Origin: an uncultured Bacteriovorax sp.
GTDB taxonomy: Bacteria > Bdellovibrionota > Bacteriovoracia > Bacteriovoracales > Bacteriovoracaceae
Assembly: GCA_943914745.1 (NCBI GenBank)
Contig: CALUDF010000162.1
Location: 1 to 7,085 of the forward strand
Length of the DNA stretch: 7,085 bases
Direction: 5' to 3'
Shown: piece after piece, positions 1 through 6,892 of the stretch
Position numbering within the stretch: position 1 is the first letter of the stretch
How the letters are laid out: every line of letters starts with the position of its first letter
Translations under genes and position numbers: made by a program
The notes under the pieces: model-generated
What the model was told of the DNA's origin: nothing
Database searches by the model: none
Seen by the model: the letters and a program-made list of their open reading frames with translations, nothing else

Positions 1-959
1 CTGTTAAAAAGCGTCTTTACCTTTTCACGGATTTTAGCCGCATACTCGGCTGCATTTTCGCAGTCATTTGGCTTAATTTTTCGAAGCACTCCGATCATAT
101 CTTTAGAAGGAATGACTTCTCCCGTTGCTGCTTTTGCCATAATTCCACTCTTCACCAAATCCCCACTCTCCGAGAGAGATTTTCTAAGGGTTTCGATCGA
201 ATTGATATCCTTGTACATCTGACCTAATTGCTCTTTAAAAGTCATCATTCTGACTTTCCCATCTTTCCCGACCGTAGACCTCGCCCCTCTTGCGGCCATG
301 TTGGCCTCAAGTGCCGTCTCTCCACTTCCTGATAAAAACCATGAGCGGACATCGACGACTTCATCGGTTCTCGGAGTAATAATTTTGGAGAGTCCCATTT
401 GCTCAAACTCAGAGGCGAATTCATCCACACTTTTTTGGTAGATGTCGTTTAACTTTTTTTCCCAAAGGGCCGCATCTTCACCAGGCTTTAGAGTCAGGCG
501 TAAGCGCATTCCTTTGTAGTCTTTGTACTCGCCTTCAAGCTTGGCTGCGACATCTGGATGATCCTTCAAGTTTTTTTGGAACTTTGAAAGAAAAGCATTA
601 TTAACCGAATCCACCATGGTCTTATCGCCAATCAGGGTATCGTTTAATTGTTTCTGAACAGCATTTTCGACATCAAAATATAAAACATCGTTGCGCCCGA
701 GTTTCTTATCAGCTTCCATGAGCGTCATGTAAGTGCGGTTATTGGTATTGGTGACAGACTCATTGCCATACTTAAGCTTGTAAGCGCTCGCCTCAGGTCC
801 CGCCCAATTCGAAGCTTTCGCTCTTTTTGCATCAACCTTCGCCGCTTCCCTCGACGTCACTCTTGCTATCGCTTTTTCAAGCGCAGTCGCAAACTCCGGG
901 CAATCCGCCCAGGCGTTGGTGATCATGAGGAATGAAAGTAGAAGAGTTAAATAATTCAT
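1..959 (-). CDS. Exported protein of unknown function, partial (C-terminus beyond left edge)
   Basis: An open frame reads from an ATG at 959 down to base 1 without a stop: 319 complete codons, then the window ends. The start is the first possible one, because an in-frame TAA lies 12 codons upstream with no start codon between. Residues 1-18 (MNYLTLLLSFLMITNAWA) look like a type I signal peptide with an AWA cleavage site, so the mature protein probably begins at D19 and lies in the periplasm or outside the cell. The n-region has no Lys or Arg, which is unusual. The mature part is hydrophilic, rich in Lys, Glu and Ala and probably mostly helical. Its only cysteines are C20 and C300, which could form a disulfide. 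I see no catalytic motif, transmembrane segment or known domain, and I do not recognise the family. No good Shine-Dalgarno is visible; the leader is only A-rich. It is divergent from the SUF operon, and no functional link is evident. Confidence 0.85.
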   Translation of the reverse strand, partial: MNYLTLLLSFLMITNAWADCPEFATALEKAIARVTSREAAKVDAKRAKASNWAGPEASAYKLKYGNESVTNTNNRTYMTLMEADKKLGRNDVLYFDVENAVQKQLNDTLIGDKTMVDSVNNAFLSKFQKNLKDHPDVAAKLEGEYKDYKGMRLRLTLKPGEDAALWEKKLNDIYQKSVDEFASEFEQMGLSKIITPRTDEVVDVRSWFLSGSGETALEANMAARGARSTVGKDGKVRMMTFKEQLGQMYKDINSIETLRKSLSESGDLVKSGIMAKAATGEVIPSKDMIGVLRKIKPNDCENAAEYAAKIREKVKTLFN

Positions 960-1023
960 CTTGATACTTTTTCGGTTTTTTGGAGCATTTCGTTAGAAAA
1001 GTGGAGGCAAAATCCCTTGTCTA

Positions 1024-1029
1024 ATCATA
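1024..1029 (-). promoter_or_regulatory. Candidate -10 box for the exported-protein gene
   Basis: On the - strand this reads TATGAT, five of six matches to the sigma-70 -10 consensus, about 65 bases before the ATG at 959. No convincing -35 box lies 16-18 bases upstream (the bases there read roughly AATACG), so this is a weak call based on one hexamer in an AT-rich region. Confidence 0.3.
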
Positions 1030-1053
1030 AATAGGTTTATTTTTGACGTATTT

Positions 1054-1062
1054 TGGGATACT
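1054..1062 (+). promoter_or_regulatory. Candidate extended -10 promoter for the SUF operon
   Basis: TGG followed by GATACT fits an extended -10 element (TGn plus a hexamer with four of six consensus matches). It would start transcription near 1069 and leave a leader of about 74 bases before the regulator gene. The TTGACG at 1043-1048 looks like a -35 box but is only 8 bases from this hexamer, too close to pair with it. It also has no -10 box at the proper distance downstream. GTAT/ATAC half-sites (1048-1051 and 1058-1061) frame the element. The call is tentative. Confidence 0.3.
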
Positions 1063-1067
1063 CTCGG

Positions 1068-1084
1068 CCCATAAGCGGGATGGG
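1068..1084 (+). repeat. Short inverted repeat in the operon leader
   Basis: CCCAT (1068-1072) and ATGGG (1080-1084) are perfect inverted repeats around a 7-base loop. The structure is small and could form by chance. It lies at the predicted transcription start, so it could be a leader hairpin or part of a regulator site. I see no T-tract after it and do not call it a terminator. Confidence 0.3.
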
Positions 1085-1096
1085 AATGGAAAATAG

Positions 1097-1114
1097 TGGA
1101 CTTTTTTAAGTTCA
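1097..1114 (+). promoter_or_regulatory. Candidate operator dyad for the Rrf2 regulator
   Basis: TGGACTT (1097-1103) and AAGTTCA (1108-1114) form an imperfect dyad, six of seven pairs, around TTTT. With its 5' flank the left half reads ATAGTGGACT, close to the left half of the IscR type 1 site as known from E. coli (ATA, then TTGACT or similar). The right half fits less well. The dyad lies 17 bases before the GGAG of the regulator gene and downstream of the candidate -10, a position suited to autorepression. That this is the binding site is inference. Confidence 0.35.
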
Positions 1115-1142
1115 AAAACGTTTTCCCCTACGGAGAAAAACA

Positions 1143-1604
1143 ATGCTTAAGATTAATAAAAAAGTTGAATACGCGCTCATGGCCTTAAAATTCATGGCCG
1201 ACAAAAATGATTCGAAGGCCCTCGTCTCGGCCCGAGAAATCTGTGACGCCTTCAGCACCCCATTTGATACGACAGCAAAAGTCATGCAAGTCATGAACAA
1301 CCACGATGTTTTAACTTCAGTTAAAGGCATCAAAGGTGGCTACCACTTAAATAAATCCCTCTCCGACATCACCTACATGGATCTGGTGCGCATGATTGAA
1401 GGCAAAGAAGAAATCGGCCGCGTGTGCACAAACCACAAAGGCACGTGTGAGCTTATCGGCAAATGCAACATCTCCACTCCGGTAGAAAATCTCAATCGCA
1501 AACTGAACTCTTTTCTAGAGAGCTTAACACTCGCAGAACTTTTACAAGGCACGGAATTCACCATCCCAAACAGGTTGGTAGACGTCCTTGAGGTACACCA
1601 ATAA
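1143..1604 (+). CDS. Rrf2-family transcriptional regulator, IscR-like Fe-S sensor of the SUF operon
   Basis: This 153-residue protein has the usual Rrf2 length. An N-terminal winged helix-turn-helix (about residues 1-80) starts with a KINKKVEYAL-type segment and has the wing motif GIKGGYHL at 62-69. A linker carries three cysteines, C95, C102 and C108, in the place where IscR binds a [2Fe-2S] cluster, and a dimerisation helix follows (about 114-135). The spacing is C-x6-C-x5-C, against C-x5-C-x5-C in E. coli IscR. The fourth IscR ligand, a His three residues after the last Cys, is replaced by S111; H98 lies between the first two cysteines instead. A fourth cysteine, C34, is in the DNA-binding domain. 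The start has a good GGAG (1132-1135) seven bases upstream. The stop overlaps the sufB start by one base (TAATG), so it is the first gene of the operon and probably regulates it and itself according to Fe-S supply. It could be named IscR-like or Rrf2-type SufR; orthology cannot be settled here. Confidence 0.93.
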   Translation: MLKINKKVEYALMALKFMADKNDSKALVSAREICDAFSTPFDTTAKVMQVMNNHDVLTSVKGIKGGYHLNKSLSDITYMDLVRMIEGKEEIGRVCTNHKGTCELIGKCNISTPVENLNRKLNSFLESLTLAELLQGTEFTIPNRLVDVLEVHQ

Positions 1605-3031
1605 TGAGCACAGATATTTTAAATTCAGACTACAAGTACGGCTTCTTCACCGACATTGAAACGGAGGAGTTTCCTAAAGGTCTCAACGAAGAGATCATCC
1701 GCATGATCTCGGCAAAAAAAGAAGAGCCTGAATGGCTTTTAAATTTCCGCATGAAAGCCTACCGTCACTGGCTGACGATGGAGCACCCAAACTGGGCTAA
1801 GCTCAACATTCCAGAGATTAATTACCAAGACCTCTACTACTACTCTGCCCCTAAGAAAAAAGACTCAGTGGCAAGCCTAGATGAGATTGACCCTGAACTT
1901 CTGGCGACCTTTGAAAAACTTGGAATTCCTCTCAATGAGCAAAAAAGAATCAGCGGTGTCGCCGTTGATGCGGTCTTTGATTCAGTTTCTGTCGCGACAA
2001 CTCACAGGGAAGAATTAGAGAAAGTGGGAGTTATTTTTTGCTCAATTTCTGAAGCCGTCAAAGAACATCCTGAACTAGTAAAAAAATACTTGGGAACAGT
2101 TGTCCCTCATTCTGATAACTATTATGCGGCCCTTAATGCAGCTGTCTTTTCAGATGGATCATTCGTCTTCATCCCAAAAGGTGTGCGCTGTCCGCTTGAT
2201 TTATCGACGTATTTCAGAATCAATGCCAAAGAGACAGGCCAGTTCGAAAGAACGCTGATCGTTGCGGAAGAAGGCTCTTTTGTTAACTACCTTGAGGGCT
2301 GTACTGCTCCTCAAAGAGATGAAAACCAACTTCACGCGGCCATAGTTGAACTTGTTGCGATGGACGATGCTGAGATCAAATACTCAACAGTTCAAAACTG
2401 GTACGCCGGAGACAAAGAAGGCAAAGGCGGGATTTATAACTTCGTTACAAAACGCGGTAACTGCCTTGGAAAAAACTCTAAGATCTCATGGACTCAAGTT
2501 GAAGCGGGATCAGCGATCACGTGGAAATACCCTTCTTGCAACCTGATTGGTGATGGCTCTGAAGGTGCTTTCTACTCTGTCGCCTTAACCAACAACTTCA
2601 TGCAGGCCGATACTGGGACAAAAATGGTCCACATCGGAAAAAACACGAAATCAACCATCATCTCTAAAGGGATTTCTGCTGAACAATCAGAAAACAACTA
2701 CAGAGGCCTGGTGAAAATTAACCCGAGTGCCACGGGAGCAAGAAATTACTCTCAGTGTGACTCAATGTTAATTGGGGATAAGGCGCGCGCCAACACTTTC
2801 CCTTACATCGACGTGAAAAATAACACGGCGGTGGTTGAGCACGAAGCCTCGACTTCGAAGATCTCAGAAGAGCAGCTCTTCTATCTTCAGTCGCGCGGGC
2901 TTTCAGAAGAAAAATGTATCTCGATGATCGTCAACGGGTTTTGTAAGGATGTCTTTAAAGAGCTTCCACTGGAATTCTCGGTTGAGGCGGTCAAACTTAT
3001 AGAAATGAAATTAGAAAACAGCATTGGCTAA
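1604..3031 (+). CDS. sufB: SufB, Fe-S cluster scaffold subunit of the SufBCD complex
   Basis: SufB is the cytosolic scaffold subunit on which the Fe-S cluster is built, together with SufC and SufD. At 475 residues it is slightly shorter than the E. coli protein (495). The beta-helix core holds family blocks: PKGVRCPLDLSTYFRIN (191-207), EGCTAPQRDENQLHAA (231-246), NWYAGDKEGKGGIYNF (265-280) and QCDSMLIGDKARANTFPYI (384-402). C385 corresponds to the proposed cluster ligand C405 of E. coli, E412-H413-E414 to the E432-H433-E434 stretch, and C233 to C254. The C-terminal helical part, FYLQSRGLSEEKCISMIVNG (426-445), is paralogous to the end of SufD and by analogy contacts SufC. The ATG is chosen because it overlaps the stop of the regulator gene and has GAGG (1590-1593) ten bases upstream. 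All expected functional residues that I can place are present, so the protein looks active. Confidence 0.97.
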   Translation: MSTDILNSDYKYGFFTDIETEEFPKGLNEEIIRMISAKKEEPEWLLNFRMKAYRHWLTMEHPNWAKLNIPEINYQDLYYYSAPKKKDSVASLDEIDPELLATFEKLGIPLNEQKRISGVAVDAVFDSVSVATTHREELEKVGVIFCSISEAVKEHPELVKKYLGTVVPHSDNYYAALNAAVFSDGSFVFIPKGVRCPLDLSTYFRINAKETGQFERTLIVAEEGSFVNYLEGCTAPQRDENQLHAAIVELVAMDDAEIKYSTVQNWYAGDKEGKGGIYNFVTKRGNCLGKNSKISWTQVEAGSAITWKYPSCNLIGDGSEGAFYSVALTNNFMQADTGTKMVHIGKNTKSTIISKGISAEQSENNYRGLVKINPSATGARNYSQCDSMLIGDKARANTFPYIDVKNNTAVVEHEASTSKISEEQLFYLQSRGLSEEKCISMIVNGFCKDVFKELPLEFSVEAVKLIEMKLENSIG

Positions 3032-3040
3032 AGGATATTT

Positions 3041-3802
3041 ATGATTGAAGTAAAAAACCTCCACGCAAAAGTCGGAGAAAAAGAAATCTTAAGAGGTATC
3101 AACCTCACGGTTAAGGCCGGTGAAGTGCATGCGATCATGGGGCCAAACGGCTCAGGAAAAAGTACACTTTCAAAAGTGATCGCCGGACACCCTTCTTATG
3201 AAGTGACCGAAGGGTCCATCACTTACAAGATCAACGCAAAAGATAAGAATCTCTTTGAACTTGAAACAGATGAAAGAGCAAAAAGCGGGATCTTCTTAGG
3301 TTTCCAATACCCGGTAGAAATCCCAGGTGTTTCAAACTTCACGTTCCTTCTTGAGTCTTTCAATGAGACTTGTAAGTTTAACGGTGCTCCTGAAATGAAC
3401 GCTGATGATTTCAGAAAATTCCTGCAGCCAAAACTTGAACTCCTTGAAATGAATCCAGCTTTTCTTGATCGCCCGGTGAACACGGGATTTTCTGGTGGAG
3501 AAAAAAAGAAAAACGAAATCCTTCAGATGGCCGTCTTAAACCCAAGACTCTCTCTTCTTGATGAGACAGACTCAGGTCTTGATATCGACGCCCTAAAAAT
3601 CGTCGCCAAAGGTGTCAACGCCCTACGCTCTCGCTTCAATGCCACGATTTTGGTCACCCACTACCAGCGCCTTCTGGACTTCATTGTCCCAGATCACGTC
3701 CATGTCCTTTACAAAGGAAAGATCATTAAATCAGGTGGAAAAGAGCTGGCCTTAGAACTTGAAGAAAAAGGATATGAGTGGCTGATTAAAGACCACGAAT
3801 AA
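3041..3802 (+). CDS. sufC: SufC, ABC-type ATPase of the SufBCD complex
   Basis: SufC is a soluble ABC ATPase that binds SufB and SufD and drives conformational change during cluster assembly; it is not a transporter subunit. The 253 residues match the usual length of about 250. The motifs are intact: Walker A GPNGSGKST (34-42, K40), Q-loop Q89 in LGFQYP, signature SGGEKKKNEI (151-160), Walker B ending LSLLDETDSGLD (170-181, with D174 and E175), and the switch histidine H207 in VTHYQR. The EKKKNEI stretch after the signature and the DETDSGLD sequence are typical of SufC and separate it from transport ATPases. The ATG has AAGGA (3031-3035) five bases upstream, overlapping the last base of the sufB stop codon. 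It follows sufB by nine bases and precedes sufD by six, fitting co-expression in fixed ratio. Confidence 0.97.
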   Translation: MIEVKNLHAKVGEKEILRGINLTVKAGEVHAIMGPNGSGKSTLSKVIAGHPSYEVTEGSITYKINAKDKNLFELETDERAKSGIFLGFQYPVEIPGVSNFTFLLESFNETCKFNGAPEMNADDFRKFLQPKLELLEMNPAFLDRPVNTGFSGGEKKKNEILQMAVLNPRLSLLDETDSGLDIDALKIVAKGVNALRSRFNATILVTHYQRLLDFIVPDHVHVLYKGKIIKSGGKELALELEEKGYEWLIKDHE

Positions 3803-3808
3803 TATTTT

Positions 3809-5074
3809 ATGGAAAACGTACTACTAAACGAATTGATGAAAAACTCGGCAGAGGTTCACAAGAATACAGGTGAACTTGGGGCGAGCTATAACGAGGCGAT
3901 GAAGCGCGCTCTGGAGCATTTTAAGACTCTAGGGATTCCTTCTAAGAAAGACGAAGACTGGAAATACACTAATATTTCTAAAAACCTCTCTCCTCGCTTT
4001 TACTCTCGCCCGAGCGAAACTGAACATGAAATCCCGGTACAGGTGATCGATCGCCGCGGGATGATTGTGATTAATAACGGAATTTTTAATCGCCACCAAT
4101 CCGTGCTTCCAGAAGGATTGACTCTGGATCAACAAAGACCGGAAACAAGCTTCTTTGATTCATTTGATGCCCTGAACTTTGGTGTGGCCCTCTCTCCTCT
4201 ATTTTTAAAAATTAAGAAAAACACGGTGATTGATTTCCCAATCAGTATCGTGCACGTGACGGATGAAGCCGGCGTCAACAAGATTGTTTCTCCTCGCCTC
4301 ACGATTGTGGCCGAAGAGTTTACGAAGGCTTCGTTCGTTGAAGTTTTCACTTCGACCCAAAACCTGCTTTTCCAATACACGACGAATGCAGCCACTCTTT
4401 TTGAACTAAAAGAAAACGCATTTATCGAGCACGTAAAAATCCAAAATGAAGCCAGCGCTTCGACTCACATTGGTTTGACGAAGGCCTCTGTCGCTAAGAG
4501 TGCCCTGTTTAAATCAATGACTGTAGACTTAGGAAATTTCACCTCCCGCCACAACATTGACGTCACAGTTAATGGCGCTGGTGGAGACACGCAAGTCAAT
4601 GGCCTTTTTGCCCTAAAGAAAACGGAACATGCAGATGTTTTCTCAAGCATCAACCACCTAAGTGCGCACACGACTTCTGATCAGCTCTTTAAAGGCATTT
4701 TAGCAGGTGAATCCCATGGCGCTTTCACTGGCAAAATCGCGATTGCCAAAGATGCCCAGCTGGTCAATTCAAACCAGTTGAATAAAAACTTAATGCTTTC
4801 TAAAAAAGCTCACATCGACACTCGCCCTCAGCTTTTAGTTTCTGCTGATGACGTCAAGTGCGCTCACGGAGCAACGATTGGTCAGCTCTCTGCTGAAGAA
4901 GAATTCTATCTTGAGAGCCGCGGGATCAAAAAAGACAAGGCCAAGAGAATGCTTTGCCACGGCTTTGCCACTGATGTGCTTTATAAAATTGACAATCTTG
5001 AAATCCAAAAGCTCGCCATCAAAATGCTTGAAGAAAGCTTTGAGCGCATCGCTTTGAGTGAGATGACTTTATGA
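3809..5074 (+). CDS. sufD: SufD, Fe-S assembly scaffold subunit
   Basis: SufD is a paralogue of SufB and forms the SufB-SufC2-SufD complex; it is linked to iron acquisition for cluster assembly. The 421 residues match E. coli SufD (423). The N-terminal helical part holds the family motif LGIPSKKDEDWKYTNI (41-56), followed by the beta-helix core and the conserved VKCAHGATIGQL (349-360). H353 corresponds to E. coli H360, a residue implicated in cluster assembly at the SufB-SufD interface. The C-terminal EFYLESRGIKKDKAKRMLCHG (365-385) mirrors the SufB C-terminus and probably binds SufC. No Shine-Dalgarno precedes the ATG at 3809 (the six intergenic bases and stop codon read TAATATTTT), so translation probably depends on ribosomes finishing sufC. 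The later Met codons at residues 10 and 31 have no well-placed site either. The stop overlaps the sufS start (ATGA). Confidence 0.96.
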   Translation: MENVLLNELMKNSAEVHKNTGELGASYNEAMKRALEHFKTLGIPSKKDEDWKYTNISKNLSPRFYSRPSETEHEIPVQVIDRRGMIVINNGIFNRHQSVLPEGLTLDQQRPETSFFDSFDALNFGVALSPLFLKIKKNTVIDFPISIVHVTDEAGVNKIVSPRLTIVAEEFTKASFVEVFTSTQNLLFQYTTNAATLFELKENAFIEHVKIQNEASASTHIGLTKASVAKSALFKSMTVDLGNFTSRHNIDVTVNGAGGDTQVNGLFALKKTEHADVFSSINHLSAHTTSDQLFKGILAGESHGAFTGKIAIAKDAQLVNSNQLNKNLMLSKKAHIDTRPQLLVSADDVKCAHGATIGQLSAEEEFYLESRGIKKDKAKRMLCHGFATDVLYKIDNLEIQKLAIKMLEESFERIALSEMTL

Positions 5075-6294
5075 GTGCTTTAAACATTGAAAAAATCAGA
5101 GAAGACTTCCCACAGTTAAAAACCACTGTGAATGGGAAGCCCCTAGTTTATCTGGACAATGCCGCAACGACGTTAAAACCCAAAGTCGTCATCGACCAAA
5201 TGACAAAGCACTTAAGTCAGGATGTGGCCAACGTTCATCGTGGGATCCATACTCTCTCGGAAATGGGAACAAGACAATTTGAGGAAACAAGAATTGCCAT
5301 CCAGAACTTCATCAACGCTCCTCATGTTCACGAAGTCATCTACACAAAAGGGACAACGGACGCAATCAACCTGCTTGCCCACTCTTTTGGGGAGAGATTT
5401 CTAAACGCTGGTGATGAAATCCTCCTTTCTCAGATGGAGCATCACTCAAACATCGTCCCATGGCAGATGATCGCTGAGAAAAAAGGTGCAAAAGTTATCG
5501 TCATTCCAGTCAATGATAAAGGCGACATCGTTTTAGAAGAATACAAAAAGCTCCTGAACCCAAAAGTAAAAATAGTTTCAGTGGTCCACACATCAAACAC
5601 ACTGGGGACAACTAACCCGGTTAAAGAAATGATAAAACTCGCTCACGCTGCTGGCGCAAAAGTCGCAGTTGATGGAGCTCAGTCCATTGCTCACCAAAAA
5701 GTGGATGTCCAGGACCTAGACTGTGATTTTTTAGTTTTCTCGGCCCATAAAATCTATGGTCCAAATGGCCTGGGAATTTTATACGGGAAAGAAGATCTTC
5801 TCAATGAAATGCCTCCTTACCAGGGTGGTGGGGCGATGATTAGCGAAGTGACGTTTGAAAAAACCACCTACAATATCCTGCCAAACAAGTTTGAGGCCGG
5901 CACTCCTGCGATCGCTGAAGTGATCGCCTTTAAAGCGGCCATTGATTACGTAGAAAAATTAGGCATGGATAATATCTATAACTACGAACATGAACTTCTC
6001 GCTTACGCGACAAGTGAATTAAAAAAGATTGGAGGCATCCGCCTGATTGGTGACTCTGAGACGAAATCTGGGGTTCTCTCTTTCGTCTTAGAAGGCGTTC
6101 ACCCTCATGACTTAGGAACTCTTTTAGATAAACAAGGTGTGGCCATCAGAACAGGTCACCACTGCACACAGCCTTTGATGAAACGTTTTGGCATCACTGC
6201 TTGTGCCCGAGCGAGTTTCACTTTCTACAACACGAAAGCAGACGTAGACGCGCTGGTTGCGGCCATAAAAAAAGCAAAAGAATTTTTATTATAG
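5071..6294 (+). CDS. sufS: SufS, PLP-dependent cysteine desulfurase
   Basis: SufS converts L-cysteine to L-alanine and leaves a persulfide on its active-site cysteine, supplying sulfur to SufBCD. The 407 residues match E. coli SufS (406). Visible functional residues are H124 in MEHHSNIVPW (stacks on PLP), D201 and Q204 in VDGAQS, the PLP Schiff-base lysine K227 in FSAHKIYGPNGLG, catalytic C365 in RTGHHCTQPLM, and R380 in ACARASF (binds the substrate carboxylate). The short loop around C365 marks it as a type II desulfurase (SufS/CsdA) and not an IscS/NifS type I enzyme. The start overlaps the sufD stop by four bases (ATGA), with only a weak GTGAGA before it. Type II enzymes usually need SufE or SufU to accept the sulfur, and neither is encoded in this window. 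Confidence 0.97.
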   Translation: MSALNIEKIREDFPQLKTTVNGKPLVYLDNAATTLKPKVVIDQMTKHLSQDVANVHRGIHTLSEMGTRQFEETRIAIQNFINAPHVHEVIYTKGTTDAINLLAHSFGERFLNAGDEILLSQMEHHSNIVPWQMIAEKKGAKVIVIPVNDKGDIVLEEYKKLLNPKVKIVSVVHTSNTLGTTNPVKEMIKLAHAAGAKVAVDGAQSIAHQKVDVQDLDCDFLVFSAHKIYGPNGLGILYGKEDLLNEMPPYQGGGAMISEVTFEKTTYNILPNKFEAGTPAIAEVIAFKAAIDYVEKLGMDNIYNYEHELLAYATSELKKIGGIRLIGDSETKSGVLSFVLEGVHPHDLGTLLDKQGVAIRTGHHCTQPLMKRFGITACARASFTFYNTKADVDALVAAIKKAKEFLL

Positions 6295-6303
6295 AGGTTA
6301 CAT

Positions 6304-6885
6304 ATGACAGAAGTAGAAACGACACCAGAGATTGACATCGATATTCAGCCGACGCCAAACCCGAACGCGCTGAAATTCATTCTCAACGTCCCTGTTAAAA
6401 ACGAAGGAAACTCAACTTATAAATCCCCAAGCGAGTGCGGAGAAAACACGCTTGCCCTGGAGCTTTTTAAAGTCAGAGGAATTGATCAGCTGCACTTTTT
6501 TGAAAACGTCATTGCCGTCACGAAATTCTCTTACGAGGACTGGAACAATGTCGAAGTGGGAATCACGAAGGCACTCAAAGAATTCATGCCAACTCACAAC
6601 GCTGATTACAACGATCCAAACCCGGAAGCAGACAGAAGAAAAAATCTTTCTCCAGAGCTTCTGCAAATCGAATTGATCCTGGATAAAACGATTCGTCCGG
6701 GACTTCAAGGCGATGGCGGAGACATCCAAGCGCTTACTTATCAGGACAATATCCTGATGGTGAAATACCAAGGGGCCTGTGGGACTTGTCCAAGCTCGAC
6801 GACAGGGACTCTTGAAGCGATTAAAGCGATTTTAAGGGATGAATTGAATCCTGAGATTGAAGTTTATATTGCACCTGAGTACTAA
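6304..6885 (+). CDS. nfu: Nfu-type Fe-S cluster carrier (Nfu N-terminal domain plus NifU C-terminal domain)
   Basis: Two domains are visible. Residues 14-97 match the Nfu N-terminal domain, opening with QPTPNPNALKF (15-25). Residues 115-190 match the NifU-like C-terminal domain, with IRPGLQGDGGDIQAL (130-144) and the cluster-binding motif GACGTCPSST (157-166), where C159 and C162 form the CxxC that bridges a [4Fe-4S] cluster across a dimer. This two-domain architecture matches mitochondrial NFU1 and related bacterial proteins; E. coli NfuA has a degenerate A-type domain in front instead. Its likely role is to receive clusters from SufBCD and pass them to client enzymes. A polar linker, about residues 98-114, joins the domains. 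The start has AGAGG (6293-6297) six bases upstream, overlapping the sufS TAG, and lies nine bases after that gene. It is the last gene of the operon. Confidence 0.93.
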   Translation: MTEVETTPEIDIDIQPTPNPNALKFILNVPVKNEGNSTYKSPSECGENTLALELFKVRGIDQLHFFENVIAVTKFSYEDWNNVEVGITKALKEFMPTHNADYNDPNPEADRRKNLSPELLQIELILDKTIRPGLQGDGGDIQALTYQDNILMVKYQGACGTCPSSTTGTLEAIKAILRDELNPEIEVYIAPEY

Positions 6886-6892
6886 GGGCTTC

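Noticed and set aside
245..430. 61-codon open frame on the - strand
   Set aside because: It overlaps the long exported-protein frame on the same strand in another frame and has no separate evidence.
900..959. Lipoprotein signal for the exported protein, using C20
   Set aside because: The residues before C20 are W-A-D, which do not fit a lipobox; the AWA site two residues earlier fits signal peptidase I better.
1043..1048. TTGACG as a -35 box for the SUF operon
   Set aside because: No -10-like hexamer lies 15-19 bases downstream (the bases there are around GGCCCA), and the nearest candidate hexamer is only 8 bases away.
3223..3483. 86-codon open frame on the - strand
   Set aside because: It is antisense to the conserved core of sufC and has no independent support.
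3041..3802. SufC as an ABC transporter ATPase
   Set aside because: There is no permease gene nearby, the post-signature and Walker B sequences are SufC-type, and it lies between sufB and sufD.
6412..6771. 119-codon open frame on the - strand
   Set aside because: It lies entirely antisense to nfu, whose domains and catalytic motif are clear, and its translation has no recognisable features.
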